DNA of 64,000 bases from the NCBI GenBank assembly GCA_964383365.1, contig CAYLHF010000011.1, positions 31,582 to 95,581 on the forward strand. The letters are read 5' to 3'. Below are positions 54,252-63,027 of this stretch, piece by piece. The position numbers and the translations under genes were made by a program. Within the stretch, counting starts at the first letter, position 1. Each line of letters starts with the position of its first letter. This DNA is from CAYLHF01 sp964383365. Lineage in GTDB: Bacteria > Bacteroidota > Rhodothermia > Rhodothermales > UBA10348. Under the pieces are notes generated by a model, which had not been told where the DNA came from, did no database searches, and saw only the letters and a list, made by a program, of their open reading frames with translations.

Positions 54252-55034
54252 TTACTTCCCTGTGAAGTCCGCCTGCCGCTTTTCCAGAAAAGCGGAGACA
54301 CCCTCCTTGAAGTCGGCCGTCGCGCATGCCTGACCAAAGAGTGCGGCCTCATGTCTCAGACCCTGTCGGAGCGGAAGATCACTCGCACGTAGGGCTTCCA
54401 GGCAGAATGCGACGGCCACGGGAGCCTTGGAGGATATCGTTTTAATCATCTCGCGCGCAGCATCGAGAAGTCCTTCCTGTTCCACAACGCTGTTAACCAG
54501 ACCGATGGCGTACGCCCGATCTGCAGTGATCATGGCTCCGGTTAAAATGAGTTCCGTCGCCACTCCCTTGCCTACCAGTCGAGGGAGACGCTGGGTCCCA
54601 CCGTAGCCTGGAATAATTCCCAGATTTACCTCGGGCTGACCAAATCGGGCATTATCCGACGCGACCCGGATGTGGCAGGCAAGCGCCAGTTCACACCCAC
54701 CACCCAGAGCAAAGCCGTTCACTGCAGCGATGACCGGTACCGGCATTTCCTCAATTCGATTGAACACAGCCTGTCCTCGGACCGCAAAACGCTGTGCGGC
54801 AAGGGGATCCAGATCAGAGAATTGTCTGATATCGGCACCGGCAACGAACGCCTTTTCCCCTTTCCCCGTAAGAATGATTCCCTTTACTCGCTCGTCGACC
54901 CGTGCCTGTCTGAAGCATTCGTCAAGATCGTTGATGATATCGGCATCGAGCGCGTTGAGACGGTCTTCCCGGTCGATGGTGATGACGGCCGTACCGTCTG
55001 CGTCAATTTCGTATTGAAGTGTTGAGAAGGACAT
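54252..55034 (-). CDS. Enoyl-CoA hydratase/isomerase (crotonase family)
   Basis: A 260-residue crotonase-fold enzyme, probably a short-chain enoyl-CoA hydratase. Oxyanion-hole region GKGEKAFVAGADIRQF; the catalytic Glu115 in GGGCELALACH and Glu135 in GQPEVNLGIIPGYGGTQRL are both present, so it is a hydratase rather than an inactive homologue. The role could be fatty-acid or amino-acid catabolism. It sits 55 bases after the coiled-coil membrane protein gene; whether it belongs with that cluster is unclear. Confidence 0.91.
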   Translation of the reverse strand: MSFSTLQYEIDADGTAVITIDREDRLNALDADIINDLDECFRQARVDERVKGIILTGKGEKAFVAGADIRQFSDLDPLAAQRFAVRGQAVFNRIEEMPVPVIAAVNGFALGGGCELALACHIRVASDNARFGQPEVNLGIIPGYGGTQRLPRLVGKGVATELILTGAMITADRAYAIGLVNSVVEQEGLLDAAREMIKTISSKAPVAVAFCLEALRASDLPLRQGLRHEAALFGQACATADFKEGVSAFLEKRQADFTGK

Positions 55035-55089
55035 AGTATTCAGTCAGTCTATCGCCTGTTGTAAGACCTGAGAGGAGCCCGTCTATTCC

Positions 55090-55953
55090 CTACTCCTTGA
55101 CACGTGTCCCGGTAATGGGTGACTCCTCCTGGAGCGGATCCACAAAAGTATCCATTTCCGAGAGAAGATCTGCGGGCTTGGCGAAGACTTCTTCCATTTC
55201 TATCACGGACGCCTGCGTTTCTTCGACTTCACTCAGCAACGTGTCCAACTGGAATGTTATTTCCTCAGGATTTCTGAGGGTCAGCGACTGCTCCAAAATA
55301 TACTTGGTCACATCTTCGACCGTCTCCAACTGGGCTTTGATGATCTCCAGATTCTCCTGTCCTTTCTTGGATCGTTCCAGACGCTGCTCAAGAATGTGGA
55401 GCCGCCGCGCCTTGACTGCTTTTACCCGTGGCGGATCATCCTCCATATCGATTCGAAGGCGCTCCATCGCACGTACTACCTCATTCTCTGTCGAGCTTCG
55501 CGATGTAAATTCATATCGCTCCAGCTGATACAGAAGATTCAGATACGAGTCCAACAAGCCGCCGATCTTCTTGATATGGCTGTCCAACATGCCCTGCGAA
55601 GCGTACGAGAGCTTGCGATAGTTCGCGCCGATGTCCTTCTGCAGCTTCCGCAACCGGGCGTATCGCCGTCGACTCTGCGCCGAGAGGCTGTGAAAAAGTT
55701 CTTTCTGAGACGGGGGTTTTGCGTGTTCCGCAGCCCGTCTAGACCGAATCGCCCGTCGAAATCGCTCCTGTCGGGGCATCGTACCCAGGTATATAAGCTC
55801 AATCGCGGCGCTGAACAGCAGTACGAGATCGAATGACCAGGAAACACCCATCATGCTGACCCCGAAGGCCGTCATCATCGCAACGATGAGGAACGACAGG
55901 TTCCACGGAAGAAGAAAAGCTTCTTTGGTATAATTGATTTCGAGCTGACTCAT
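55090..55953 (-). CDS. Unknown membrane-anchored coiled-coil protein of the PspA cluster
   Basis: A 287-residue protein that I do not recognise. Two adjacent hydrophobic segments near residues 15-57 (NLSFLIVAMMTAFGVSMMGV; FDLVLLFSAAIELIYLGTM) form an N-terminal membrane hairpin. The rest is highly charged and helical, with long coiled-coil segments (RYARLRKLQKDIGANYRKL; RLERSKKGQENLEIIKAQLE). It follows pspA and the short PspA-like gene on the same strand with small gaps (about 55 bases). It may be a membrane partner for PspA. Function inferred from context only. Confidence 0.62.
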   Translation of the reverse strand: MSQLEINYTKEAFLLPWNLSFLIVAMMTAFGVSMMGVSWSFDLVLLFSAAIELIYLGTMPRQERFRRAIRSRRAAEHAKPPSQKELFHSLSAQSRRRYARLRKLQKDIGANYRKLSYASQGMLDSHIKKIGGLLDSYLNLLYQLERYEFTSRSSTENEVVRAMERLRIDMEDDPPRVKAVKARRLHILEQRLERSKKGQENLEIIKAQLETVEDVTKYILEQSLTLRNPEEITFQLDTLLSEVEETQASVIEMEEVFAKPADLLSEMDTFVDPLQEESPITGTRVKE

Positions 55954-56008
55954 GGATCGGCGCTTGCCGTATGGGGTTGTGGAAACAACAGTACGTCAGA
56001 AGACGCAA

Positions 56009-56458
56009 TCAGGGTTTCATCCTGCCTATTGTTTTTTCGGGTAATTCGTCATGATCCGGCTCTGAATCGTGAGCTTCTTCATCGAGCGCGTCTCCATCAG
56101 GGGACGTTTGGGCATCCGGAGTTTCATGCGCTCCCTTCATCTGTCGAACGAAGTCCTGCGCCCTGGATTTCGAAAGCGTCTCTTCGTCGGCCAATTCGGA
56201 GAGCTTCTCACTGGAGACGTCGGTGTTTTCGAGAGCGAATTCCAATCGGGCCTCGTTCAGGGCAGCTTCCGTAGAAATCATATCCATCGCGTCTGCATGA
56301 CGGTCCAGCGTATTGCGCACGGAAGACGTCATGTCCGTCACGGCGCGGGAAACTGATTTTTGCCGTTCGAGCTGCCGGGCCGCCTGCTTGAGCTTCTTCA
56401 GCTTCCGCAGGTGGTCCTTTTCGGCCTCCTTGATTTTATTGAATTCCTCTCTCGTCAT
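56009..56458 (-). CDS. Short PspA-like coiled-coil protein (homologous to the C-terminal part of PspA)
   Basis: 149 residues, coiled coil throughout the first 100. Residues about 58-107 align by eye with the C-terminal half of the adjacent PspA: DMISTEAALNEARLEFAL against EMISRINEETARNEARMEMAL, then SRAQDFVRQMK against IRASELVKQFK. Both proteins end in a short KTIG tail (EKTIGRMKP here). This looks like a partial duplication lacking the N-terminal membrane-binding helix. It lies 48 bases downstream of pspA. Could modulate PspA assembly; that is inference. Confidence 0.68.
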   Translation of the reverse strand: MTREEFNKIKEAEKDHLRKLKKLKQAARQLERQKSVSRAVTDMTSSVRNTLDRHADAMDMISTEAALNEARLEFALENTDVSSEKLSELADEETLSKSRAQDFVRQMKGAHETPDAQTSPDGDALDEEAHDSEPDHDELPEKTIGRMKP

Positions 56459-56506
56459 TCGCGTTAGATCCGTCAGGATAACCCTGTGGAGGGCCTGTAA
56501 GCGGTA

Positions 56507-57274
56507 TTAGCTCTGCGTACGCTGCTTTCCGATGGTCTTTGAGCCCAGTTCTTCCTCGGTCTCCGGCACGTCGAGTTCGGGCTCCTCACGGGCACCGCTG
56601 GTATCTCCGACACCCATCTCAAGCTTGAATTGCTTGACAAGTTCGGACGCACGAATCTGCTGGGCATCCTCCTCTATTTTCATCGTCTCGGTATCGACGG
56701 AGTCGAGTGCCATTTCCATTCGTGCTTCGTTCCGGGCCGTTTCTTCGTTGATCCGGGAAATCATTTCGTCGTGCGTCTGGTCGATACCCGTAACCTCGAA
56801 ACTCTCCAACGTATCGGCGACCTTGGCCTGCCACTTGGCTCGTTCGTGTGCACGCAGCGCATCCTTTGCCTCGGCGATCTTATGCTCTTTCTCGCGCATA
56901 AACGCTTTCTTGACCTGAATCGCCTTGTCGTAGGCAGCGGACGCATACTTCTGCTGCTCCTTCGTACTGACCAGGATCTCCTTGACCTGCTCCAATCGCA
57001 TCGCATACCGCTCGGCGATATCGTCTCTGCCTGCTTGAATGCCCGCCTTGATCTTGGATGTCAGATCAGCGACCTCTTTTTCCTGTTTCTTTACCTCTTT
57101 GCGAAGCAGCATCACGTTGGCTTTCACCGTCGCAATGTTCTCGTTCATTTTCGGGACCTGATCGTTGAGCTCCCGAATATTCTGCTCAAGAATGAGTTTT
57201 GGATCTTCGAGTGCTGAAATAGCCCCTCCAAAGATCGACTTCACAAATCGCGTGAATCGTGACCAGATCGACAT
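56507..57274 (-). CDS. pspA: PspA/IM30 (Vipp1) family membrane-stress protein
   Basis: ESCRT-III-like membrane repair protein. The 255 residues begin with the amphipathic helix (MSIWSRFTRFVKSIFGGAIS) and continue IRELNDQVPKMNENIATVKA, the family coiled-coil core, to about residue 215. An acidic tail ending SKTIGKQRTQS follows. Start ATG at 57274. Upstream, a TATATTTG element (57319-57326) may be the promoter. It heads a putative cluster with the short paralogue and a membrane coiled-coil protein. Confidence 0.93.
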   Translation of the reverse strand: MSIWSRFTRFVKSIFGGAISALEDPKLILEQNIRELNDQVPKMNENIATVKANVMLLRKEVKKQEKEVADLTSKIKAGIQAGRDDIAERYAMRLEQVKEILVSTKEQQKYASAAYDKAIQVKKAFMREKEHKIAEAKDALRAHERAKWQAKVADTLESFEVTGIDQTHDEMISRINEETARNEARMEMALDSVDTETMKIEEDAQQIRASELVKQFKLEMGVGDTSGAREEPELDVPETEEELGSKTIGKQRTQS

Positions 57275-57318
57275 AATGTAAACTTCGTTGAGTGAGACGG
57301 GTTGTTAATTCCCAGTGA

Positions 57319-57326
57319 CAAATATA
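57319..57326 (-). promoter_or_regulatory. Possible TAnnTTTG promoter element for pspA
   Basis: Minus-strand TATATTTG matches the Bacteroidota -7 consensus TAnnTTTG, 45 bases before the pspA ATG. No convincing TTTG lies at -33, and no good -35 of the general type either, so this is weak evidence. Confidence 0.28.
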
Positions 57327-57360
57327 GTGATCTACGCGTCTATTCGAACACTTATTGCCG

Positions 57361-57376
57361 TCCGACAAAGGTCGGA
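57361..57376 (-). terminator. Stem-loop after the pyrimidine-nucleoside phosphorylase gene
   Basis: TCCGAC, four-base loop, GTCGGA: a six-base perfect stem about 20 bases after the stop codon at 57396. No T-run follows on the transcribed strand. It may weakly separate this gene from the pspA cluster. Confidence 0.35.
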
Positions 57377-57395
57377 GTCATCATTTTGTTGAATG

Positions 57396-58745
57396 TCATA
57401 CGGAATTGATGTCAGACAGATTCAACCAGCTACCATTTCCAAACCTTTTCATCAGTCTCGATGGGACATGACTCAGTTCATCCCCGAATGAATAGGCCGC
57501 CTCAATCAGTCCTTCTGCACGGTTCACAGGCCGGTCATCAGACGCGTAGAAATTGACGAGTACATCGCCGGGTCGAACCGGATCTCCCACTTTCTTGAGG
57601 AGCCTGAACCCTGCATTCGGATCGATTTCATCTTCCTTACTCTTTCTACCCGCACCGATTTCGATGGACGCTCTACCCACGAGAAGGGCATCTATTCCAG
57701 AAATACGGGGACTGCATCCGGCGGGGGCTACGACCTGTCCGACGAGGTGTTCATCTGTCCGGACAGATGTTTTTTCGATGGATTTCGCGTCTCCTCCCTG
57801 CCGAGCTATCAACTCTCGCATTTTATCCATCGCACTTCCATCCTGAATGGATGTTTTCGACGTAAAGACTCCGTCGGCGACCGTTTCCGCCACTCCTCCC
57901 ATCACCAGCATCTCTGCGGCCAGCATGTGGGTTACTTCCATCAGGTCCGGTACGTCGTCCCCTTGCAGGCAGCGAATGGCTTCGTCCATTTCTGGCCAAT
58001 TTCCGACAGCGCATCCCAGAGGTGATTCCATCCCTGTCATCCACGCGACCGTTTTCTTTCCGAATCGCTCTCCAATTCGCACCAACGTCTCGGCCAACCT
58101 GCCTGCGTCTTCTTCGGTCTTCATGAACGCGCCGGAACCGCATTTGACATCCAGCACGAGGGCATCGATACCCTCGGCAAGTTTCTTACTCATGATCGAC
58201 GCAGCAATGAACGGGATAAATTCGACCGTACCGGTCACATCTCGCAGCGCATAAATTTTCTTGTCGGCGGGTGCAATTTCGGCCGTCTGTCCGATCATCA
58301 CCACACCGATGTCTTCCAACTGATCCCGGTACGAAGCGATATCGAGTTCGGTCGTGAATCCGGAAATCGATTCGAGCTTGTCGAGCGTTCCGCCTGTGTG
58401 TCCCAGTCCCCTGCCCGATATCATGGGTACGGGAACACCGCACGCCGCGACAATGGGCGCCAGAAGAAGGGAAACCTTGTCCCCGACACCGCCCGTCGAG
58501 TGCTTGTCGACTTTAATTCCGGGAATGTCCGATAGATCGAGCACATCGCCAGAGTAGAGCATACTTTCGGTAAGCGCAGTCGCCTCTTCGGTCGACATTC
58601 CGTTCAGAAAAGCGGCCATCAGGAAGGCGCTCATCTGGTAGTCGGGCACGTTGCCTTTCGTGTACTGGTCGATCAGATCCCGAATTTCTTCCGGACGCAG
58701 GGATCCGTGGTCACGTTTTCGAAGAATCAGATCGACTGCATTCAT
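57396..58745 (-). CDS. deoA: Thymidine/pyrimidine-nucleoside phosphorylase
   Basis: Nucleoside salvage enzyme that phosphorolyses thymidine, deoxyuridine or uridine. The ATG at 58745 (MNAVDLILRKRDHGSL) gives 449 residues; a start further upstream at 58859 would pass through the rpmE2 terminator and is rejected. The signature VDKHSTGGVGDKVSLLLAP (phosphate and metal binding) is intact, as are SGRGLGHTGGTLDKLES and VKCGSGAFMKT. Type DeoA versus Pdp cannot be settled by sight. It lies downstream of the rpmE2 terminator, so it needs its own promoter. Confidence 0.93.
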   Translation of the reverse strand: MNAVDLILRKRDHGSLRPEEIRDLIDQYTKGNVPDYQMSAFLMAAFLNGMSTEEATALTESMLYSGDVLDLSDIPGIKVDKHSTGGVGDKVSLLLAPIVAACGVPVPMISGRGLGHTGGTLDKLESISGFTTELDIASYRDQLEDIGVVMIGQTAEIAPADKKIYALRDVTGTVEFIPFIAASIMSKKLAEGIDALVLDVKCGSGAFMKTEEDAGRLAETLVRIGERFGKKTVAWMTGMESPLGCAVGNWPEMDEAIRCLQGDDVPDLMEVTHMLAAEMLVMGGVAETVADGVFTSKTSIQDGSAMDKMRELIARQGGDAKSIEKTSVRTDEHLVGQVVAPAGCSPRISGIDALLVGRASIEIGAGRKSKEDEIDPNAGFRLLKKVGDPVRPGDVLVNFYASDDRPVNRAEGLIEAAYSFGDELSHVPSRLMKRFGNGSWLNLSDINSV

Positions 58746-58822
58746 GGCAGGAATGGAGGTTTCGCATAGATCGGGCAGTTGCTCCCCGAACGCAATGTAC
58801 AATACTATAGCCGGGTCCAACG

Positions 58823-58856
58823 AAAAAAGGGCGATCTGTGGTGACAGATCGCCCTT
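58823..58856 (-). terminator. Intrinsic terminator of rpmE2
   Basis: On the minus strand, GGGCGATCTGT, a four-base loop, and ACAGATCGCCC form an 11-base perfect stem (58829-58854), followed directly by six T residues (58823-58828). It begins about 25 bases after the rpmE2 stop codon. This is the clearest terminator in the window. Confidence 0.95.
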
Positions 58857-58879
58857 CAAACACCGAAAAAACGGGCGGG

Positions 58880-59131
58880 CTACTTCTTAGCCTCTTCCGC
58901 AGCATTTCCACCTTCTTCTGCGGGCGCCGGCTTATTATAGCGACGGCGGAATTTTTCGACACGACCCGCCGTATCGACATACTGACGACGGCCGGTATAG
59001 AACGGATGATTGGTAGAATCCACGTCAGACGTGTAGTTCTCACCTTTCATCGTCGAGCGAGTTTTGAACTTGCTTCCGTCTGCGAGCGTGACTTCAACGA
59101 AGTGGTAGTCAGGATGGATATCCGCTTTCAT
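58880..59131 (-). CDS. rpmE2: 50S ribosomal protein L31, type B
   Basis: An 83-residue ribosomal protein. It shows [46 protein letters not shown]. There is no Cys residue, so this is the zinc-free type B (C-minus) form common in Bacteroidota. The Ala/Glu-rich tail ([16 protein letters not shown]) is a lineage-specific extension. It is transcribed alone and ends in a strong terminator. Confidence 0.96.
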   Translation of the reverse strand: MKADIHPDYHFVEVTLADGSKFKTRSTMKGENYTSDVDSTNHPFYTGRRQYVDTAGRVEKFRRRYNKPAPAEEGGNAAEEAKK

Positions 59132-59283
59132 ATCTAATACGCGCTTATTTACGCGTTAAGTCTAATTTTTTTCCAGAGCCAAGAAATATAACGCTATCTC
59201 CGGGCGCGCGCAATACAAGGGATCAACCTTGAACAGCAGTTCACAATGGGGTGCCCGCCCACGGGCCGTACTCGAGACCCGGG

Positions 59284-60450
59284 CTACGCGACCGTCCAGG
59301 TGTCCCCGGCATGTAGCAACTCCTCGATAGTGCCCTTCCCCGCTCTTTTTATGACGTCTTCAATCTGAGCCTGTACCTGCTCGGAGTACGTCATCCGCCG
59401 CTCCCGGTAAAATACACCGAACGGTTGCGGAAGGACATCGTCCCAGAATACGCGAGACACGATGCCCGCGAGTTCCTTACTTGTTTCATCGTATACGACG
59501 CAATCATCGGCCGAGAACGATCCGTTCTCAAGATCGATGCTCTGAAGATTGAACCCTTCGAGGCGAAGGCCTTTCTTTCCGTTTTCGTATACGAGTGGTT
59601 TCCCGTGCTCGATGAAAACAGCCCGTTCCGGTTTTGTGGCCTTTTCTGTAAATGAAAGAAAAGCGCCGTCATTGAAAATATTACAATTCTGATAGATCTC
59701 GACAAAACCCGTACCCTGATGCGCATGAGCCTGCCGGAGCATTTCTTTCATGTGTTTAGGATCCCGATCCATGGTCCGGGCCACGTACGAAGCTTCGGCA
59801 CCAAGAACGAGTGCGGTTGGATTAAACGGATGATCGAGTGATCCGAAGGGCGAGCTTTTCGTCACTTTCCCGACCTCCGATGTCGGGCTGTATTGTCCTT
59901 TGGTCAGGCCGTAGATCTGATTATTGAACATCATGATCTGCAGGTTCACGTTTCGTCGCATCAGGTGGATAATGTGATTTCCACCAATGGACAGACTGTC
60001 GCCATCTCCCGTAATGACCCATATATCGAGATCCGGACGAGAGACCTTCAGGCCCGTGGCTATGGTCGGAGCGCGCCCGTGTATGGAGTGCATCCCGTAG
60101 GTATTCATGTAGTAGGGAAAACGACTTGAACACCCGATTCCGCTTATGAAGACCAGTTTTTCTCTCGGGATGCCGAGTTCGGGCATGAGTCGTTGAACGG
60201 TCGCGAGAACCGCATAGTCGCCGCACCCGGGACACCATCGAACATCCTGATCCGAGGAGAAGTCAGCGCGCGTGGGGGCTCCGTCACCGCTCGGCGACCC
60301 GGGCCTTCCGGTCGGAGGCATTTTTGCTCCCGGGGGTCTCTTGGATCCCGGTGGTAATTTCGGCCCTGCAGCCTTTGCACCCGGTGGTAATTTCGGCCCT
60401 GCAGCCTTTGCACCCGGTGGAAGTGTTGGTTTACGTTTTTCGTCAGCCAT
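59284..60450 (-). CDS. korB: 2-oxoglutarate:ferredoxin oxidoreductase, beta subunit
   Basis: TPP- and iron-sulfur-containing subunit that decarboxylates 2-oxoglutarate to succinyl-CoA with ferredoxin. The 388 residues include an unusual N-terminal 60-residue Pro/Lys/Gly-rich extension with two identical 11-residue units (LPPGAKAAGPK at 10-20 and 21-31). The catalytic part begins near residue 65: cluster Cys73 and Cys76 (RWCPGCGDYA), Cys107 (GIGCSSR), the TPP motif GDGDSLSIGGNH and a fourth Cys in YQNCNIFND. It lies 44 bases after korA. Confidence 0.94.
   Translation of the reverse strand: MADEKRKPTLPPGAKAAGPKLPPGAKAAGPKLPPGSKRPPGAKMPPTGRPGSPSGDGAPTRADFSSDQDVRWCPGCGDYAVLATVQRLMPELGIPREKLVFISGIGCSSRFPYYMNTYGMHSIHGRAPTIATGLKVSRPDLDIWVITGDGDSLSIGGNHIIHLMRRNVNLQIMMFNNQIYGLTKGQYSPTSEVGKVTKSSPFGSLDHPFNPTALVLGAEASYVARTMDRDPKHMKEMLRQAHAHQGTGFVEIYQNCNIFNDGAFLSFTEKATKPERAVFIEHGKPLVYENGKKGLRLEGFNLQSIDLENGSFSADDCVVYDETSKELAGIVSRVFWDDVLPQPFGVFYRERRMTYSEQVQAQIEDVIKRAGKGTIEELLHAGDTWTVA
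60350..60415 (-). repeat. Two identical 33-bp repeats in the korB 5' coding region
   Basis: Two perfect 33-bp copies (60350-60382 and 60383-60415) encode the duplicated LPPGAKAAGPK extension of KorB. The next five bases begin a third, incomplete copy. Identity at every position, including third bases, points to recent duplication. Confidence 0.95.
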
Positions 60451-60494
60451 AGTAGATATGCCAGTGTTGCCCGGTCCTCCCGATAGCGAGAGAA

Positions 60495-62339
60495 TCAGTC
60501 TATCATAGATTCGATTTGGTCCCGAATCTCGCGAGCCTTGAACGGTCGACCCTGAATAATATTCAGAGGTTCAAAGGGTAAGAGATACCGGTCTCTGAGG
60601 ATGCGAACGAGTTGTCCGTCGTTCATCTCGGGAACCAGGAGGTGCTTGAACCGGCCACAGACGTCCTTCAGATCGATTGGAAGGGGATTGATGTACCTGA
60701 GATGAACGCTACCCACCTTGAGTCCGTCGGCGATCGATGACGACACCGCGGCTTCGATCGCACCACGGGTCGAGCCCCAACCGACGACGAGAACATCCCC
60801 CTCATTCTCTCCGAAAACATCGAGCGGTGGCAATTCTGCAGCAATCCGTTCGACTTTTTCGGCCCGGAGTCGGGTCATCAGTTCATGGTTGTCGGGATCG
60901 TACGAGACATTTCCAGTCTCGTTTTCTTTCTCCAGCCCACCGATTCGATGTTCGAGCCCGGCCGTCCCCGGAATCGCCCACGGACGGGCAAGGGTCTTGT
61001 CGTCGCGCCTGTATGGCAAAAACGGGGCATCACCTGCCTTGTCCTCCGGTGCGAATTGCACATTGAACGGCACGAGGTCTGCGATATCTGGAATAAGCCA
61101 GGGCTCCGAACCATTCGCCAGGTACCCGTCCGCCAGGAGAATAACCGGTGTCATGTGCTTTACTGCCAATCGACACGCCTCGTACGCCGTCTCGAAACAG
61201 TCACCCGGAGTACTCGCGGCAAGCACAGGCAATGGCGAATCTCCATTTCGACCGTACATGGCCTGTAATAAATCACTCTGTTCGGTTTTGGTCGGGAGGC
61301 CGGTAGACGGACCACCTCGCATCACGTTTATGATCACGAGGGGAAGCTCGGTAATGATAGCGAGTCCTGCTGCTTCCGTCTTCAGAGCAAGACCCGGACC
61401 GGACGTACCGGTAATACCCAGTGCCCCACCGAAACTGGCACCGATGGCGGATCCGATGGCGGCAATCTCGTCTTCGGCCTGAACCGTCACCACGTTATAA
61501 TTCTTGTAGCGACTGAGTTGGTGCAGTATATCAGAGGCCGGTGTGATCGGATACGAACCATAAAAAATCTTCAGGCCACTCTGCTCTCCGGCGGCCAGCA
61601 GTCCCATAGCGAGCGCCTGAATGCCCTGGATCGCCCGATATTTTCCCGGAGGAAGTTTTGCGGGGTCGACTTCGTATCGAAACGCAAATAGCTCGGTCGT
61701 CTCTCCAAAATGATAGCCCTTGTTGAGCAGCTGCAGATTCGCATCACGAACGATTTCCTTCCGGGCAAATTTCTTCGAAATCCAGTCGATGGCTGGCTCG
61801 ATGGGGCGGGAATACATCCAGAGAGCGAGACCAAGGGCGAACATGTTTTTCGACCGGTCAATCTCCTTCTGATTCAGTCCGGAGTCTGCCAGCGTTTCTC
61901 TCGTCAGACGCGTAAGCTCAATCGATACGAGGCGATATTTGTCGAGCGACCCGTCTTCGAGCGGATTGGCGCCCAGGCCTGCCAGATCAAAATTTCGCTG
62001 ATCGAATGCATTGCTGTTCACGAGCACCGTACCTCCGATCCTTACGCGCCGGAGGTTCACTTTCAGTGCGGCCGGGTTCATGGCGACAAGCAGGTCGACT
62101 TCGTCACCCGGAGTTCTGACATCATTCGATCCGAACTTCAATTGAAAACCGCTCACTCCGTACGTGGTGCCGGCAGGGGCACGGATCTCGGCGGGAAAAT
62201 CAGGGAGCGTCGCCAGGTCGTTCATGGCGTACGCAGTGGCCAGCGTGAACTGGGTACCGGTAAGTTGCATTCCGTCGCCGGAGTCACCTGCAAACAGGAT
62301 AGTGGCCTCAGGCAGCGTTTCGACGGTTTTCTGTTCCAT
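60495..62339 (-). CDS. korA: 2-oxoglutarate:ferredoxin oxidoreductase, fused gamma-alpha subunit
   Basis: A 614-residue partner of KorB. The N-terminal gamma domain (about 1-195) begins ATILFAGDSGDGMQLTGTQF. The alpha domain follows, with FYGSYPITPASDILHQLS, VTVQAEDEIAAIGSAIGASF and GPGLALKTEAAGLAI, the standard alpha-subunit signatures. The gamma-alpha fusion is the usual architecture in aerobic Bacteroidota. It is the first gene of the korAB operon. Confidence 0.95.
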   Translation of the reverse strand: MEQKTVETLPEATILFAGDSGDGMQLTGTQFTLATAYAMNDLATLPDFPAEIRAPAGTTYGVSGFQLKFGSNDVRTPGDEVDLLVAMNPAALKVNLRRVRIGGTVLVNSNAFDQRNFDLAGLGANPLEDGSLDKYRLVSIELTRLTRETLADSGLNQKEIDRSKNMFALGLALWMYSRPIEPAIDWISKKFARKEIVRDANLQLLNKGYHFGETTELFAFRYEVDPAKLPPGKYRAIQGIQALAMGLLAAGEQSGLKIFYGSYPITPASDILHQLSRYKNYNVVTVQAEDEIAAIGSAIGASFGGALGITGTSGPGLALKTEAAGLAIITELPLVIINVMRGGPSTGLPTKTEQSDLLQAMYGRNGDSPLPVLAASTPGDCFETAYEACRLAVKHMTPVILLADGYLANGSEPWLIPDIADLVPFNVQFAPEDKAGDAPFLPYRRDDKTLARPWAIPGTAGLEHRIGGLEKENETGNVSYDPDNHELMTRLRAEKVERIAAELPPLDVFGENEGDVLVVGWGSTRGAIEAAVSSSIADGLKVGSVHLRYINPLPIDLKDVCGRFKHLLVPEMNDGQLVRILRDRYLLPFEPLNIIQGRPFKAREIRDQIESMID

Positions 62340-62633
62340 TCAAACGCAGAAAATTAGAGAGAGAAATGATCGATCTGGATTTGGGTAGTGCGATACAAAG
62401 AACCTCACATGGGATCTGACGCTCCAGGTATTGTCCGGTGAAAATACTTTTTTATCGTGTGAAGTATGACAATGCAGGACCGGAGTTCACGTACTCTTCG
62501 GGAAATCAACTCGAAATGTACATCGGGAGGCGGTTTTGGCTGGTCGGACCGGAGATCCCTCTCCCGTTTCCTTCCCGTGGGAACTCTGCATGAAAGGGTG
62601 AATTGGATTCGGAAACCGAAACCACTTCCTCCC

Positions 62634-63017
62634 ATGATTCCATACAACGCAACGACGGAAGATGTCGTGGTGACCGTTCGTCCGGTATATCTGGACGGAA
62701 AGTCGGATGCCATGAAGCATCAGTTCGTTTTCGGTTACTTCGTCCGGATAGAGAATAATGGACTCACAGAAGTGCAGCTTCTGAAACGCCATTGGACCAT
62801 TCGCGATACCGAGGGCAGGACTGAGGAAGTGGACGGCGAGGGCGTAATCGGGCGTCAACCGGTCATTGATGTCGGCGACGCGTATGAATACAACTCGTTC
62901 TGTGTTCTGGAGACATTTACCGGAACGATGCACGGATACTACGTCATGGAACGGGAGAACGGAGAACGCTTCCGGGTCACGATTCCGACGTTTGATCTCT
63001 GTGCCGCCGTGAACTGA
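62634..63017 (+). CDS. apaG: ApaG family protein
   Basis: A 127-residue beta-sandwich protein (DUF525). The ATG at 62634 gives the usual ApaG length and start (TTEDVVVTVRPVYLD). Core motifs are YFVRIENNGLTEVQLLKRHW, GVIGRQPVI and the GxMxGYY box TGTMHGYYVM. The reading frame stays open for 56 codons upstream, but this part is not ApaG-like. Linked to Co2+/Mg2+ resistance in enteric bacteria; biochemical role unclear. Confidence 0.9.
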   Translation: MIPYNATTEDVVVTVRPVYLDGKSDAMKHQFVFGYFVRIENNGLTEVQLLKRHWTIRDTEGRTEEVDGEGVIGRQPVIDVGDAYEYNSFCVLETFTGTMHGYYVMERENGERFRVTIPTFDLCAAVN

Positions 63018-63027
63018 GCGCACGCGA

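Noticed and set aside
59253..59266. GCCCG/CGGGC hairpin after korB as a terminator
   Set aside because: Only five pairs, no T-run on the transcribed strand, and the surrounding GC-rich sequence makes such stems likely by chance.
62466..62633. 56-codon N-terminal extension of apaG
   Set aside because: Not found in ApaG proteins; the internal ATG at 62634 gives the standard length. This stretch is probably leader sequence.
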